Below, in pieces: positions 1-8,440 of a stretch of DNA of 64,000 nt (position 1 is the first letter of the stretch; every line of letters starts with the position of its first letter). The stretch comes from an uncultured Cytophagales bacterium (lineage in GTDB: Bacteria > Bacteroidota > Bacteroidia > Cytophagales > Thermonemataceae). The stretch is from NCBI GenBank assembly GCA_938002655.1, contig CALLAC010000017.1:124001-188000 (forward strand), in the 5' to 3' direction. The notes beneath the pieces are model-generated. The model was not told the DNA's origin, searched no databases, and saw nothing but the letters and a program-made list of their open reading frames with translations. Made by a program: the position numbers and the translations under genes.

Positions 1-151
1 AAATGCCCAAATCTTCTTTACGAATTTGAGCAGGTTCGCGTACATCAGCAGAAACAACATTAGCTTCTCCGTGTATACCTTTCAAAGCTACTACAAGTTC
101 AGTTCCTAGCTGACCCGCCGAACCAATTACTAAAATTTTATCTTGTTTCAT
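1..151 (-). CDS. NAD-dependent epimerase/dehydratase, N-terminal part only
   Basis: The ATG is at 149-151 and the gene runs off the left edge, so only about 50 residues are visible. They begin with a Rossmann strand and the NAD-binding turn GSAGQLG, followed by a long helix and the VSADVREP strand typical of extended short-chain dehydrogenases. In Bacteroidota this start resembles L-threonine 3-dehydrogenase or UDP-sugar epimerase families. The catalytic YxxxK lies outside the window, so the substrate cannot be decided. A good promoter lies upstream at 194-224. The family is firm and the exact product is not. Confidence 0.75.
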   Translation of the reverse strand, partial: MKQDKILVIGSAGQLGTELVVALKGIHGEANVVSADVREPAQIRKEDLGI

Positions 152-193
152 AAAAATAAACAACAGATTGCAAAAAATGAAAGAGTTTAGCTA

Positions 194-224
194 CAAAAAT
201 AAAAATCTGACTTGTAAAAGGCAA
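194..224 (-). promoter_or_regulatory. Bacteroidota-type promoter for the epimerase gene
   Basis: On the minus strand there is a TATTTTTG -7 box at 201-194 and a TTG -33 element at 224-222, separated by 20 bp. Transcription would start near 188 and give a leader of about 37 nt before the ATG at 151. Confidence 0.55.
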
Positions 225-256
225 CTAAAAACCTAAGTTATGTATTTGATTTTTCG

Positions 257-264
257 TAAATTTG
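257..264 (+). promoter_or_regulatory. -7 box before the HExxH protein gene
   Basis: The sequence TAAATTTG matches TAnnTTTG. It supports a start at the ATG at 292, because the TTG codon at 262 lies inside the box. I see no convincing -33 element. Confidence 0.4.
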
Positions 265-291
265 TATGAAAAACCACTACAATTGCTTTCT

Positions 292-618
292 ATGTTCAAA
301 ATAGTTCTTTATGCTCCTTTTCTTAAAAATATTCAGGCTATCACCCTATATCCGTTTATTTTTGTCAAATGCAAATATTTACGTAAGGATAAGTTTCTGA
401 TGAACCACGAGGAAATTCATTTGCAGCAGCAAAAAGAGCTTTTGATTTTTCCATTTTATATTTTATATTTAAGCAATTATGCATTCAATCTGTTTCGCTA
501 TCGCAATCATTACAAAGCTTATTTAAACATCTGCTTTGAAAGAGAAGCTTATGCAAACGAGTGCAATCTCAATTATTTGAAAGAACGAAAAATTTGGGCT
601 TTTTGGAAGTATTGGTGA
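292..618 (+). CDS. Small membrane-associated protein with HExxH motif
   Basis: This is a protein of 108 residues when begun at the ATG at 292. An in-frame TTG at 262 would add ten residues but overlaps the probable promoter. The sequence contains NHEEIHLQQQ, a match to the zinc-binding HExxH of gluzincin metallopeptidases, followed by a strongly hydrophobic aromatic stretch. About 40 residues later comes FEREAYANE, whose glutamate could be the third zinc ligand. I have seen this arrangement in unannotated Bacteroidota proteins but know no function. It is very small for a peptidase and lacks other domains. It stands alone, followed by an inverted repeat at 630-661. Confidence 0.65.
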   Translation: MFKIVLYAPFLKNIQAITLYPFIFVKCKYLRKDKFLMNHEEIHLQQQKELLIFPFYILYLSNYAFNLFRYRNHYKAYLNICFEREAYANECNLNYLKERKIWAFWKYW

Positions 619-629
619 AGCAACTCTTT

Positions 630-661
630 CAAGTTGCCTTCGGCTACGCTCAGGCAACTTG
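630..661. repeat. REP-like inverted repeat
   Basis: A perfect 9-bp inverted repeat (CAAGTTGCC at 630-638, GGCAACTTG at 653-661) encloses TTCGGCTACGCTCA. No T-run follows, so it is not a good terminator. Similar hairpins containing TTCGGCT.CGCTCAG occur between genes in Bacteroidota genomes. I saw no second copy here. Confidence 0.45.
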
Positions 662-724
662 CAATGTAGCTCAATTTGGTAGCTTTATCAAGCCCAACCA
701 AAGCAAGACAAAAACATTATCTAT

Positions 725-2842
725 ATGCAAATTTGTGATTTCAAGCAATTTGGAATAGCCCTGATGCTTTTCTTGTTTCATTTCCTTACTTTTGCACAAA
801 CTTACCCTCGCAAAGAAATAGATATAAGGCAATTTGTAGAGGAGCTATTCCCCGTCCAAGACCAAGATAGCAACACCAACTACGAAGATCTCTACGAAGC
901 CCTCTATCAGCTTTATCTTGAGCCTCTTGACCTCAATCGGGCTTCCCGTGAAGAACTTACCTCTCTTTTTATCCTGAATGAAGTACAGATTACTAACCTT
1001 TTGGAGCATATTCGAAGAAATGGCAAACTGCTCTCTATCTATGAACTGCAGTCGGTAGAAGGCTTTGATTTAGCCACTATCTACAAAATTTTACCTTTTG
1101 TAGAAGTTGATGTTGCCGAAAATGCTGATGTTCGCAGTATTTGGCGTAGAATTTTAGAGGAAGATAACAACTATCTGCTTTTGCGTTATGGCTTGCAACT
1201 GCAAAAAGAACGCGGCTTTACAGCCCCCGAAGGCAGCAGCGTACGCTATTTAGGAACAAGACCACGCCTGTATTCTCGTTTTCGTACTAGCCACACCAAA
1301 GATTTCAGTCTTGGCTTTACATTAGAAAAAGACGAGGGCGAGCCTATGATGTGGTCACCTGCACAACGTTATTATGGTGTAGATTTCATTTCTTACCACG
1401 CTTATTTTGAAAATAAAGGACGCTTCAAACAACTTGCATTCGGTGATTATCAACTACAAGTTGGGCAAAGCATACTACTGGCGGCGGGTTTTAATATCGG
1501 CAAAGGAGCAGAAACAGTGCTGGGTATTCGGAGAGCCAATATCGGGATACGTCCTTTCACTTCACTTTTGGAAGCAGGTTATTTTCGGGGCTTTGCGGCT
1601 ACTTACAACTTAATGAAAAATAAAAAAGGTGAAATTGATGTAATGCCTTTCGCATCTTTCACTCGCCGAAGTGGAAATATCGTAGCACGCGATACTTTGG
1701 ATAACGACGACACAGGTTCAGAGATTTTTGTAAGCAGTTTGCAAGAAACAGGCTTGCATCGCACGCAAAGAGAGTTTAATAATCGTGGGCAAATTGGTGA
1801 AAGGGTTTTGGGTGTGAATACTAGCTACAAAAATCTTTCGCAAACTTTGCAAGTAGGTACTACTTTCTTGCATACGCGTTTTAGCGTTCCTCTCCGACGC
1901 AATCCTACGACTTACAATCAGTTTGAGTTCAACGGACAAAGCAACTGGAACGCAGGGTTCAATTACAATTATGTTTTTGAAAATTTCAATTTCTTTGGTG
2001 AATGGGCTATTTCTAAAAGTGGTGGAATAGGCTACAATGCGGGGATTTTGGCAGTGCTCTCCCCTCAACTTTCCTTTGCTTTTCAGTATCGCAATTTTGA
2101 TAAAAATTTCCATAGCTTTTTCGGTTCGGCACTTAGCGAGGGCAGTCGTAATATCAATGAACAAGGATTTTATTGGGGCTTAAAATTTCAGCCTAATAAG
2201 AAATTTGCCATAGCGGCTTATTACGATAGATTTAAGTTCCCTTGGTTGCGTTTCCGTGTAGATGCTCCTTCGGAAGGCTACGAATATCTTTGTAGAGTAA
2301 GTTATGCTTTCAGCAAAAAAATCATTGCTTTTGCACAAATAAGACAAGAAGTAAAAGGCCAAAACGACCCCAACAATACCAGCCCTATTGATTTTATCAC
2401 CGACCGTAATCGTCGGAATTATGTTTTCAACGTAGAATACAAAGCCGAAAAAATCATATCTTTTCGCTCTCGCTTACAAATGAGCGATTTGCGTTTTGGT
2501 GGGCAATATTCACAAGGCTACGCTTTGATGCAAGATGTAGATTTAAGTTTTGAGAAGTGGAAAATAAAAACACGTTGGGCATTGTTTGATACCGACAACT
2601 ACGACAATCGTCAGTATGCCTACGAAGATGACGTTTTGTATAGCTTTGCGTTTCCTGCCTACAATGGCAGAGGTGTCAGGCAATACGCTGTTTTAGAGTA
2701 CAAATTCAGTAAAAAATATACGTTTTGGTTTCGTTATGCACAAACCCGTTTTCTCAATGTAAAAACTATTGGCACAGGAAGCTCAAAGGTCGAGGGAAAC
2801 CTACTTTCTGATTTTAGAGTACAGGCAAGAGTGAAGTTTTGA
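725..2842 (+). CDS. Helix-hairpin-helix protein with outer-membrane barrel-like region
   Basis: A 705-residue exported protein. The N-terminus has a hydrophobic segment ending in FLTFAQ, a typical signal peptidase I site. The ATG at 764 would give a shorter signal peptide than the ATG at 725. Residues of about 60-130 contain ComEA-like helix-hairpin-helix units (LDLNRASREELTSL, then a second unit around LQSVEGFDLATIYKI). The remaining 550 residues are rich in alternating aromatic strands, for example RYLGTRPRLYSRFR, and the protein ends in ARVKF, as expected of an outer-membrane beta-barrel with a C-terminal aromatic residue. This combination is common in Bacteroidota and has no established function. 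Confidence 0.8.
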   Translation: MQICDFKQFGIALMLFLFHFLTFAQTYPRKEIDIRQFVEELFPVQDQDSNTNYEDLYEALYQLYLEPLDLNRASREELTSLFILNEVQITNLLEHIRRNGKLLSIYELQSVEGFDLATIYKILPFVEVDVAENADVRSIWRRILEEDNNYLLLRYGLQLQKERGFTAPEGSSVRYLGTRPRLYSRFRTSHTKDFSLGFTLEKDEGEPMMWSPAQRYYGVDFISYHAYFENKGRFKQLAFGDYQLQVGQSILLAAGFNIGKGAETVLGIRRANIGIRPFTSLLEAGYFRGFAATYNLMKNKKGEIDVMPFASFTRRSGNIVARDTLDNDDTGSEIFVSSLQETGLHRTQREFNNRGQIGERVLGVNTSYKNLSQTLQVGTTFLHTRFSVPLRRNPTTYNQFEFNGQSNWNAGFNYNYVFENFNFFGEWAISKSGGIGYNAGILAVLSPQLSFAFQYRNFDKNFHSFFGSALSEGSRNINEQGFYWGLKFQPNKKFAIAAYYDRFKFPWLRFRVDAPSEGYEYLCRVSYAFSKKIIAFAQIRQEVKGQNDPNNTSPIDFITDRNRRNYVFNVEYKAEKIISFRSRLQMSDLRFGGQYSQGYALMQDVDLSFEKWKIKTRWALFDTDNYDNRQYAYEDDVLYSFAFPAYNGRGVRQYAVLEYKFSKKYTFWFRYAQTRFLNVKTIGTGSSKVEGNLLSDFRVQARVKF

Positions 2843-2904
2843 TTTTCAAGAGCTCTACTTTTTTCTAACTCTATCAGCTTCACTTTGAAAAATATTTCAC
2901 AAAA

Positions 2905-2937
2905 TTTTTGAAAGAATGTAAGAAAAATATAGCTTTG
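2905..2937 (+). promoter_or_regulatory. Promoter of the YbjN-family gene
   Basis: A TTTTTG -33 element ends at 2910 and a TAGCTTTG -7 box lies at 2930-2937, with 19 bp between them. Transcription would start near 2944, 32 nt before the ATG at 2976. Confidence 0.65.
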
Positions 2938-2975
2938 TAACAAGCTATTCAGTTTTTTACCTAAAAAATGTAATT

Positions 2976-3407
2976 ATGACTACCCGTGAGCAAGTAGAAG
3001 CAATGATTGACCGTTACGTGGTATCGGTAGGTCTGACGAAAGAGGGTACTTACAATCCCGAACGTAGAGCTTGGTACTGGACAATTGGCTCTGCAAAAAT
3101 TGAAGTATTCATTCAAGCTATTCCAATGAAAGATGGAACACAAAGGCATTTCTTACGTATTTTTTCTCCTTTGATGCAAGTGCCTAAAAATGAAGAACTC
3201 CGCTTCTATCGCCATCTGCTTGAACTCAACGATTCTAAACTTGGTGTAAAACTAAGCATTATGCCCGGTTCCGATACCGTATATGCAACTTACGAGCGTG
3301 ACATTCAAGGCATTGATTACGAGGAGGTTGCTACTTGTATTGCTGATTTAGAATGGTGGGCTGATACACTTGACGACCAACTCAAACAACAATTCTTTGG
3401 CAGATAA
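2976..3407 (+). CDS. YbjN domain-containing protein
   Basis: A 143-residue cytoplasmic protein without a signal peptide. Its pattern matches the YbjN family, which shares the fold of type III secretion chaperones: a short helix (REQVEAMIDRYVV), a strand pair ending in AWYWTIGSAKIEV, a long central segment with LELNDSKLGVKLSI, and a closing helix YEEVATCIADLEWWAD. The role of such proteins is not settled; some affect stress responses and motility when overexpressed. It has its own promoter and a strong terminator, so it is probably transcribed alone. Confidence 0.75.
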   Translation: MTTREQVEAMIDRYVVSVGLTKEGTYNPERRAWYWTIGSAKIEVFIQAIPMKDGTQRHFLRIFSPLMQVPKNEELRFYRHLLELNDSKLGVKLSIMPGSDTVYATYERDIQGIDYEEVATCIADLEWWADTLDDQLKQQFFGR

Positions 3408-3414
3408 ATCAAAC

Positions 3415-3438
3415 AAAAGGCAGAATATTCTGCCTTTT
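3415..3438 (+). terminator. Perfect 24-bp palindrome, rho-independent terminator
   Basis: AAAAGGCAGAAT is followed directly by its exact reverse complement, ending in TTTT. It lies 8 bp after the YbjN stop codon and 31 bp before the pafA ATG. Being symmetrical, it could act in both directions. Confidence 0.75.
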
Positions 3439-3469
3439 ATTGTGGAAAAAAACTTCAACCACTTTATTT

Positions 3470-5092
3470 ATGCGAAAGATTTTCATCCTTTTTGTTGTAT
3501 CTGTAAGTTTTCAAATAAGTTTTTCACAGAAAACGCAATTTCTTGCCAAACCTAAATTGATAGTAGGTATTGTAATTGACCAAATGCGTTACGATTTTCT
3601 CTATCGTTATTATGATAATTACTCAGAAAAAGGTTTCAAAAGATTGTTGAAAGAGGGTTTCCATTGCAAAAATAATCACTATCATTATGCTACAACCTAT
3701 ACAGGACCTGGGCATGCCGCTATTTACACAGGTTCTATTCCTGCTATCAATGGTATTGTAGGCAACGAATGGTACGAACTTTCAGGAAAACTTACATATG
3801 TAGTAGAAGATAGCCTTGTTCAGGGAATAGGTACAAGTAGCTTGGCAGGCAAGATGTCGCCTCGTAATATGCTTACTACAACTATTACCGACCAGTTGCG
3901 ACTTGCCACACAATTTCGTTCCAAAGTAATTGGCATAGCTATTAAAGATCGTGGAGCTATTCTGCCCGCAGGGCACACCGCCAACGCCGCTTATTGGTAC
4001 GAAAGCCAAACAGGCAATTGGATAAGTAGCAGTTATTACATGCAAGATTTGCCCGAATGGGTACAAAAGTTCAATCAGTCTGGCAGAGCTAAACAATTAA
4101 TGCAAACTTGGCAAACGCTACAAGTCCAAGATAATTATAAGAATGCCGAAGAAGATAATCAACTCTACGAAAGACCATTGGAGGGCAAAAAAAATACATT
4201 TTTCCCACATCCAATCAATTCTTTCAGCCTGCTTGCTAGTTCGCCTTGGGGTAATACGCTTACCAAAGAATTTGCAATAGAGGCTATCCGAAACGAAAAA
4301 CTCGGCAAAGGTACAGAAACAGATTTTCTATGTATCAGTTTTTCTTCCACAGATATTGCAGGGCATAGCTTCGGACCTTTTTCAGTAGAAAACCAAGATA
4401 TGTATGTACGTTTAGACCAAGAAATTGCTGATATTTTGGCATTTCTTGATAAAGAATTTGGCAAAGATAATTACTTGCTATTTCTTACTGCCGACCACGG
4501 TGTAGCAGATATAGCAGGCTTTTCGCGAAAAAATAAAATCCCCGCAGGCTATGCTTCGAGTACATATCACTTGCAAATTTTGCAAGAAGCAATAGAAAAA
4601 AAATTTGGAGAAGGTAAATGGATTTTATACACTGAAAATCAGCAATTATACCTCAATCATAGCCTTTTAGAACAAAAAAAAGTAAGCGTAAGCGAAATTT
4701 ACGAAGTAGTGCGAAAAAGCCTACTTCATCATCCCGAAGTGTATAGTGTTGTAAATCTGTGGGATAACGAAATAGAACAAGCCCTGCCCGATTATTATGC
4801 CTCTATGGTAAAGAATATGTATCACCCCAAACGTTGTGGCGAAATAATGATACTGCTCAAACCTGCCTGGTATTATGGCTCTGGGAAAGGAGGTACTACT
4901 CACGGTACTTTTTACAACTACGATACTCATGTGCCTTTGCTTTGGTTTGGCTGGAAAATCCCAAAGGGGGAAACTACCAAACGCACGCATATTGCCGATA
5001 TTGCTACTACACTTGCCATGATGCTCAATTTGCTCGAACCTAATGGTTGTGTAGGCAATCCTATTGAAGATTTGTTAAAAAATTTGAAATAA
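3470..5092 (+). CDS. pafA: Secreted PafA-type alkaline phosphatase
   Basis: A 540-residue periplasmic or outer-membrane phosphomonoesterase that frees phosphate from organic esters. I start it at the ATG at 3470 because a signal peptide follows at once (ending FSQ, residues 18-20); an in-frame TTG at 3440 adds only a poor extension. Residues match PafA of Elizabethkingia: zinc ligand D37, nucleophile T78 in YTGPGHA, N99 in VGNEW, the Lys and Arg of IKDRGA, zinc ligands in SSTDIAGH and TADHGVAD, and the late His of GGTTHGTF. The active site is therefore complete. PafA enzymes are generally not repressed by phosphate. No separate promoter is clear between the upstream terminator and this start. 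Confidence 0.92.
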   Translation: MRKIFILFVVSVSFQISFSQKTQFLAKPKLIVGIVIDQMRYDFLYRYYDNYSEKGFKRLLKEGFHCKNNHYHYATTYTGPGHAAIYTGSIPAINGIVGNEWYELSGKLTYVVEDSLVQGIGTSSLAGKMSPRNMLTTTITDQLRLATQFRSKVIGIAIKDRGAILPAGHTANAAYWYESQTGNWISSSYYMQDLPEWVQKFNQSGRAKQLMQTWQTLQVQDNYKNAEEDNQLYERPLEGKKNTFFPHPINSFSLLASSPWGNTLTKEFAIEAIRNEKLGKGTETDFLCISFSSTDIAGHSFGPFSVENQDMYVRLDQEIADILAFLDKEFGKDNYLLFLTADHGVADIAGFSRKNKIPAGYASSTYHLQILQEAIEKKFGEGKWILYTENQQLYLNHSLLEQKKVSVSEIYEVVRKSLLHHPEVYSVVNLWDNEIEQALPDYYASMVKNMYHPKRCGEIMILLKPAWYYGSGKGGTTHGTFYNYDTHVPLLWFGWKIPKGETTKRTHIADIATTLAMMLNLLEPNGCVGNPIEDLLKNLK

Positions 5093-5105
5093 AAACTCTA
5101 TTTTT

Positions 5106-5137
5106 TTTGGTTCTACAAATTATTATGCGTACTTTTG
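5106..5137 (+). promoter_or_regulatory. Promoter of the cold-shock gene
   Basis: A TTTG element at 5106-5109 and a TACTTTTG box at 5130-5137, 20 bp apart. Transcription would begin near 5144, giving a leader of about 22 nt, much shorter than the long 5' leader of E. coli cspA. Confidence 0.65.
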
Positions 5138-5165
5138 TGAGTAAACGTTTTTATTTCAAATTACA

Positions 5166-5360
5166 ATGCAAAAAGGAAAAGTAAAATTTTTTAATGAAAC
5201 CAAAGGTTTCGGTTTCATTAAAAGTGCTGAAAATCAGCAAGACGTGTTCGTTCATGTTTCAGGGCTTATCGATGAAATCCAGCAAGATGATGAGGTAACC
5301 TTTGAAGTAGAACAAGGCAAAAAGGGCCTAATCGCAGTGAATGTGAAATTGATAAAGTAA
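5166..5360 (+). CDS. Cold-shock domain protein (CspA family)
   Basis: A 64-residue single cold-shock domain, the usual size for the family. It has both RNA-binding motifs: RNP1 as KGFGFI and RNP2 as VFVHVS, with the typical start GKVKFFN. Proteins of this kind bind single-stranded RNA and DNA and melt RNA structure. It has its own promoter upstream and a terminator hairpin at 5415, so it is a single-gene unit. Whether it responds to cold cannot be told from sequence. Confidence 0.93.
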   Translation: MQKGKVKFFNETKGFGFIKSAENQQDVFVHVSGLIDEIQQDDEVTFEVEQGKKGLIAVNVKLIK

Positions 5361-5414
5361 GTACACTCTCTCATATATCCGAAACAAATTGTATCACATT
5401 TCGCTTAGGTTCGA

Positions 5415-5446
5415 GGGCGGGTAAACACCTGCCCTTAACTTTTTCC
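5415..5446 (+). terminator. Terminator after the cold-shock gene
   Basis: An 8-bp stem (GGGCGGGT and ACCTGCCC with one G-U pair), a 4-base loop, then TTAACTTTTT. Confidence 0.65.
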
Positions 5447-5583
5447 TGTTTTATCACCGCAAAACTTTCTTTACCTTTTATTGTGTGAACTTGTGAGCTT
5501 AATTAAATTTAGGAAAGAAAATCGAAGCTAGCAAATTTCATAAAAAGAAACAGCACTTTTCGAGGTATTGATAATGAGAGAGC

Positions 5584-5615
5584 TAGCCACTTGCCTATCG
5601 GCAGCGGCTATTTTT
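5584..5615 (+). terminator. Plus-strand hairpin with T-tail and no obvious gene upstream
   Basis: The stem TAGCC...GGCTA encloses a second stem TGCC-tatc-GGCA and is followed by TTTTT. The T-run fits only plus-strand transcription. It may insulate nadE, which ends at 5633 on the other strand, from read-through, or end a short RNA that starts after 5446. Confidence 0.5.
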
Positions 5616-5632
5616 GCTGAGTATTTGAGTGG

Positions 5633-7609
5633 TTAAAAATCTTTCAAATCTTGTAGTTCTTTGGCAAAACCTCCGGAAAGTATCGGGAAACGACACCAAG
5701 TCTTGGGGTCAAGGTTTTTATCATCCAAATGAAAGCTAGGGGCGTAACGCTCTCTTTTCCATTGATTTCTGCACCAGAGTTTGAAAAACTTATCAATCCA
5801 AACTTTGAGTTGTGAGCGTTCAAGTTGTGGATATTTTTGTTCTAGAAATAAAAAACACTCCACAGGCGAACGCTTATCGCGAATGGCAAGTTCTTCGATA
5901 TCATCTAGAATATGATAGGGCATCAAATCGCTTTCATCTGTTTGTTTATGCTCTTTGGGGCGAAGCTCGGCAGTAGGTTGTTGTTCGTTTACACAACGTA
6001 AAGCAGGAATTTTATACTTTCCTTCTACGCCTTCTTTTTCAAGCCAGCAAAGCCACTGACGCAAATAGTCTTTATCGATACCTGCAATAGGAGAAAGCCC
6101 TCCTGAAGTATCGCCATCCATGGTTGCATAGCCTACGGCGGCTTCGGAGCGGTTGGAAGTGGCAAGCAGTAAAGCATTTTTCAGATTTGCAAAGAACCAG
6201 ATACTAGGAGCTCGTACACGTGCCTGAATATTTTGTAGAGCTACATCATCAGTTTGCCAAGATAACTTTCTTCCGATAGCTTCTTCTACAATTCTATGAT
6301 ACTCTTTGACAATCTTGTCGATATTGAGCTTGTGAAATTCTACGTTGAGGGCTTGGGCTAATTGTTGGGCGGCATTGAAAGTAACTTCTCCGCTATTTTC
6401 TGTGGCTTGGTAAGCAGTGGTAATCAGTTTTTGAGCAATTTCATCAGCGTTTTGGCAGTTCTGAATTTCTTTGAAATAGGCGAGTTTCTGTAAAAATCCT
6501 TCTAAACCAAGCTCTTGTATAGCGAAATCAATCATCATACGGCACAGGCAAGTAATAGCCGAAGAATCGGCACCACCGCTCAAAGAAATAACAAAACCAC
6601 AGGAAAAACTTTTCCGCATGTAATCAAAAAGCCCCAGCATCATCGCACGTGTAAACTCTTCTTCTTTGATATGCTTGCTATGCTCCCAAATAGCCTCTTG
6701 TGGCTGATTGGCTTCGGGTAAAATTTCAGGAAAATCAAAATCTGTTTCTACACAATTTCCGCCGTCTTCAATGGCGTCGAAGCTATGCATCTGAATTTGC
6801 GAAAGACGCGTAAGGTTCAAATCAATAATGGCAGAAGTAACATCGAAGTCCTTAAAAGAAAGCCTTTCGCCAATAGCTAATAATGTGCCATTGTTGGCAA
6901 TCAGGGCACCGCCATCGTAGATGGCTCTACCTGCTTCATTTCCCAAAAGATTTGCATACACGTAACTTACCCCAAAAGCCCTTGAACCCTCTAAAACAAA
7001 ACGTTTGCGAACTTCTAACTTTCCAAAAGCAAAATGGCTTGCACTTGGATTGAGAATAAGGTCTATTCCGTAATGATACAAAGCCCTGCCTGGACGATTA
7101 GCTACCCAAGCATCTTCACAGATTTCAAAACCTATTTTTATACCTCCAACATTAAAGTACAAATCGCCTACTTTGTATTCTTTTCTTGCAATATTGACAA
7201 AAGTAAACCCTTTTTGCGTCCAAGCTGTAAACCAACGTGGTTCGTAATGAATACCATTGCCTGCTAGAAACTTTTTAGCTACAAAGCCTAAAATTTCGCC
7301 ATTGGCAAGCAAAGCCGCACAATTGAATAGTTTGTTTTGTACAAGCAAGGGCAAACCTACCGAAACTACCATATTTTTGGTGTAAGGCACAATTTTTAAC
7401 AAATATTCTACTGCTCTTTCGTGCGTATTGTTGGCGTAGAAAGCATCTTCGCAACCATAGCCTGTGATACAAAGTTCAGGTAGGCATAAAATACTGACTT
7501 TTTCTTTCCGAGCTTGCTCAATAGCTCCTATGATATGCTGAAAATTTTTTTCCCAATCCAAGGGTGTTTGATTCAGAACTGCCGCACCTACTCTGATAAG
7601 ACGTAACAT
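5633..7609 (-). CDS. nadE: Glutamine-dependent NAD+ synthetase
   Basis: A 658-residue two-domain enzyme that amidates nicotinate adenine dinucleotide to NAD+ with ammonia taken from glutamine. The N-terminal nitrilase-type glutaminase shows the catalytic triad regions: Glu45 in CLPELCITGYG, the Lys of VAKKFLAGNG and the Cys of GFEICEDAW. The C-terminal synthetase has the PP-loop SLSGGADSSA near residue 345 and the conserved NRSEAAVGYATMDGD. The length is normal for the long eukaryote-like form. It lies 31 bp downstream of the nicotinamidase gene on the same strand, probably in one transcript. Both genes serve NAD recycling. Confidence 0.95.
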   Translation of the reverse strand: MLRLIRVGAAVLNQTPLDWEKNFQHIIGAIEQARKEKVSILCLPELCITGYGCEDAFYANNTHERAVEYLLKIVPYTKNMVVSVGLPLLVQNKLFNCAALLANGEILGFVAKKFLAGNGIHYEPRWFTAWTQKGFTFVNIARKEYKVGDLYFNVGGIKIGFEICEDAWVANRPGRALYHYGIDLILNPSASHFAFGKLEVRKRFVLEGSRAFGVSYVYANLLGNEAGRAIYDGGALIANNGTLLAIGERLSFKDFDVTSAIIDLNLTRLSQIQMHSFDAIEDGGNCVETDFDFPEILPEANQPQEAIWEHSKHIKEEEFTRAMMLGLFDYMRKSFSCGFVISLSGGADSSAITCLCRMMIDFAIQELGLEGFLQKLAYFKEIQNCQNADEIAQKLITTAYQATENSGEVTFNAAQQLAQALNVEFHKLNIDKIVKEYHRIVEEAIGRKLSWQTDDVALQNIQARVRAPSIWFFANLKNALLLATSNRSEAAVGYATMDGDTSGGLSPIAGIDKDYLRQWLCWLEKEGVEGKYKIPALRCVNEQQPTAELRPKEHKQTDESDLMPYHILDDIEELAIRDKRSPVECFLFLEQKYPQLERSQLKVWIDKFFKLWCRNQWKRERYAPSFHLDDKNLDPKTWCRFPILSGGFAKELQDLKDF

Positions 7610-7640
7610 TCGTTTGGTTTTTTTGAGTGTTTAGCAAAAA

Positions 7641-8426
7641 TCAAATCATAAAGTTTGATCTGACAAAGGCCAAGCCCATTTCTTTTGCTTTTTTGTAAAT
7701 TGGCTCGCCCAAATGCCCAAGTCCTGTAACATCAGACATACAATCTTCTAAAATTACCATTTTACGAGCCAGTTCAGGGGCGAATTCCATGGCTTGCCAG
7801 AGGCTTGTTGCCACACAATGCGATTTTGCCTCGCCTGCCACAAAAATTGTATCATATTGAGCGAGTTTATCGAAAAGTGCTTGATTGAGCTGTGTTTCGG
7901 GAACATTTTCATCAGGTATTTGTGCCACAAAAATACCAAAATGCTCACTATAAGGATATTCTCCTTTGGGAATAGCCTCATAGTTTTTGCCTGTGGCTCT
8001 ACACCAAGCTAGTACGGCTTGCATAATTTTTTCATCTATGGAGGCTCCAAGTGAACCAATCAGGCAATGGGGAGGCCAAATAAAGTGTGTAAATTTTCCT
8101 TCTGCTTCTAATTTTTCAAGGTATGCAAGGCTTTTTTCAGGCTGAAAGCGAGCTTTCCACTTACCATTTTTTACTTCTTCGGCTTTAATAGGTGTGAAGG
8201 GAGCAGGGTTTTTCTTTTGGGCATCTTCCCAAAAAGTGGGGTGAGCAATATCATTCCATACGTGGTTATCTATGCTCAAAAAGATTTGCTGAATTTGGTA
8301 AATATTGTTTACAATAAATTTGGCAAGGCGTTCCATATCTTTATCTGCACCTTGTACATACAAAGAGCCTTTTGGATTACAAAAATCATATTGGGCATCA
8401 ATGATGAGCAGAGCGTTTTTGGGCAT
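7641..8426 (-). CDS. pncA: Nicotinamidase (isochorismatase fold)
   Basis: A 261-residue hydrolase that deamidates nicotinamide to nicotinate in the salvage route to NAD. The chosen ATG at 8426 follows a strong promoter; the longer reading frame would begin upstream of that promoter. Residues match PncA closely: Asp10 in LIIDAQYDF, metal ligands Asp53, His55 and His62 in SIDNHVWNDIAH, the WPPHCLIGSLGA segment, the Lys of AIPKGEY and the nucleophile Cys of AKSHCVATS. It is longer than E. coli PncA because of an insertion around residues 65-110. The next gene downstream is nadE, which fits its role. Other cysteine hydrolases share the fold, but metal and catalytic residues favour nicotinamidase. 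Confidence 0.85.
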   Translation of the reverse strand: MPKNALLIIDAQYDFCNPKGSLYVQGADKDMERLAKFIVNNIYQIQQIFLSIDNHVWNDIAHPTFWEDAQKKNPAPFTPIKAEEVKNGKWKARFQPEKSLAYLEKLEAEGKFTHFIWPPHCLIGSLGASIDEKIMQAVLAWCRATGKNYEAIPKGEYPYSEHFGIFVAQIPDENVPETQLNQALFDKLAQYDTIFVAGEAKSHCVATSLWQAMEFAPELARKMVILEDCMSDVTGLGHLGEPIYKKAKEMGLAFVRSNFMI

Positions 8427-8440
8427 ACCAGTAGTTTTTT

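Noticed and set aside
262-291. TTG start of the HExxH gene
   Set aside because: The codon is within the likely -7 box, and the ATG at 292 gives a normal protein.
561-758. ORF covering the gap between the first two genes
   Set aside because: It overlaps the end of the HExxH gene and the REP-like hairpin in another frame; no protein features.
1718-2164. Antisense ORFs in the helix-hairpin-helix gene and similar long shadows in sbcC and bamA
   Set aside because: They are explained by codon bias of the real genes and carry no family features.
5400-5440. tRNA T-arm-like stretch AGGTTCGAGGGC
   Set aside because: No cloverleaf can be formed; it is explained by the terminator hairpin.
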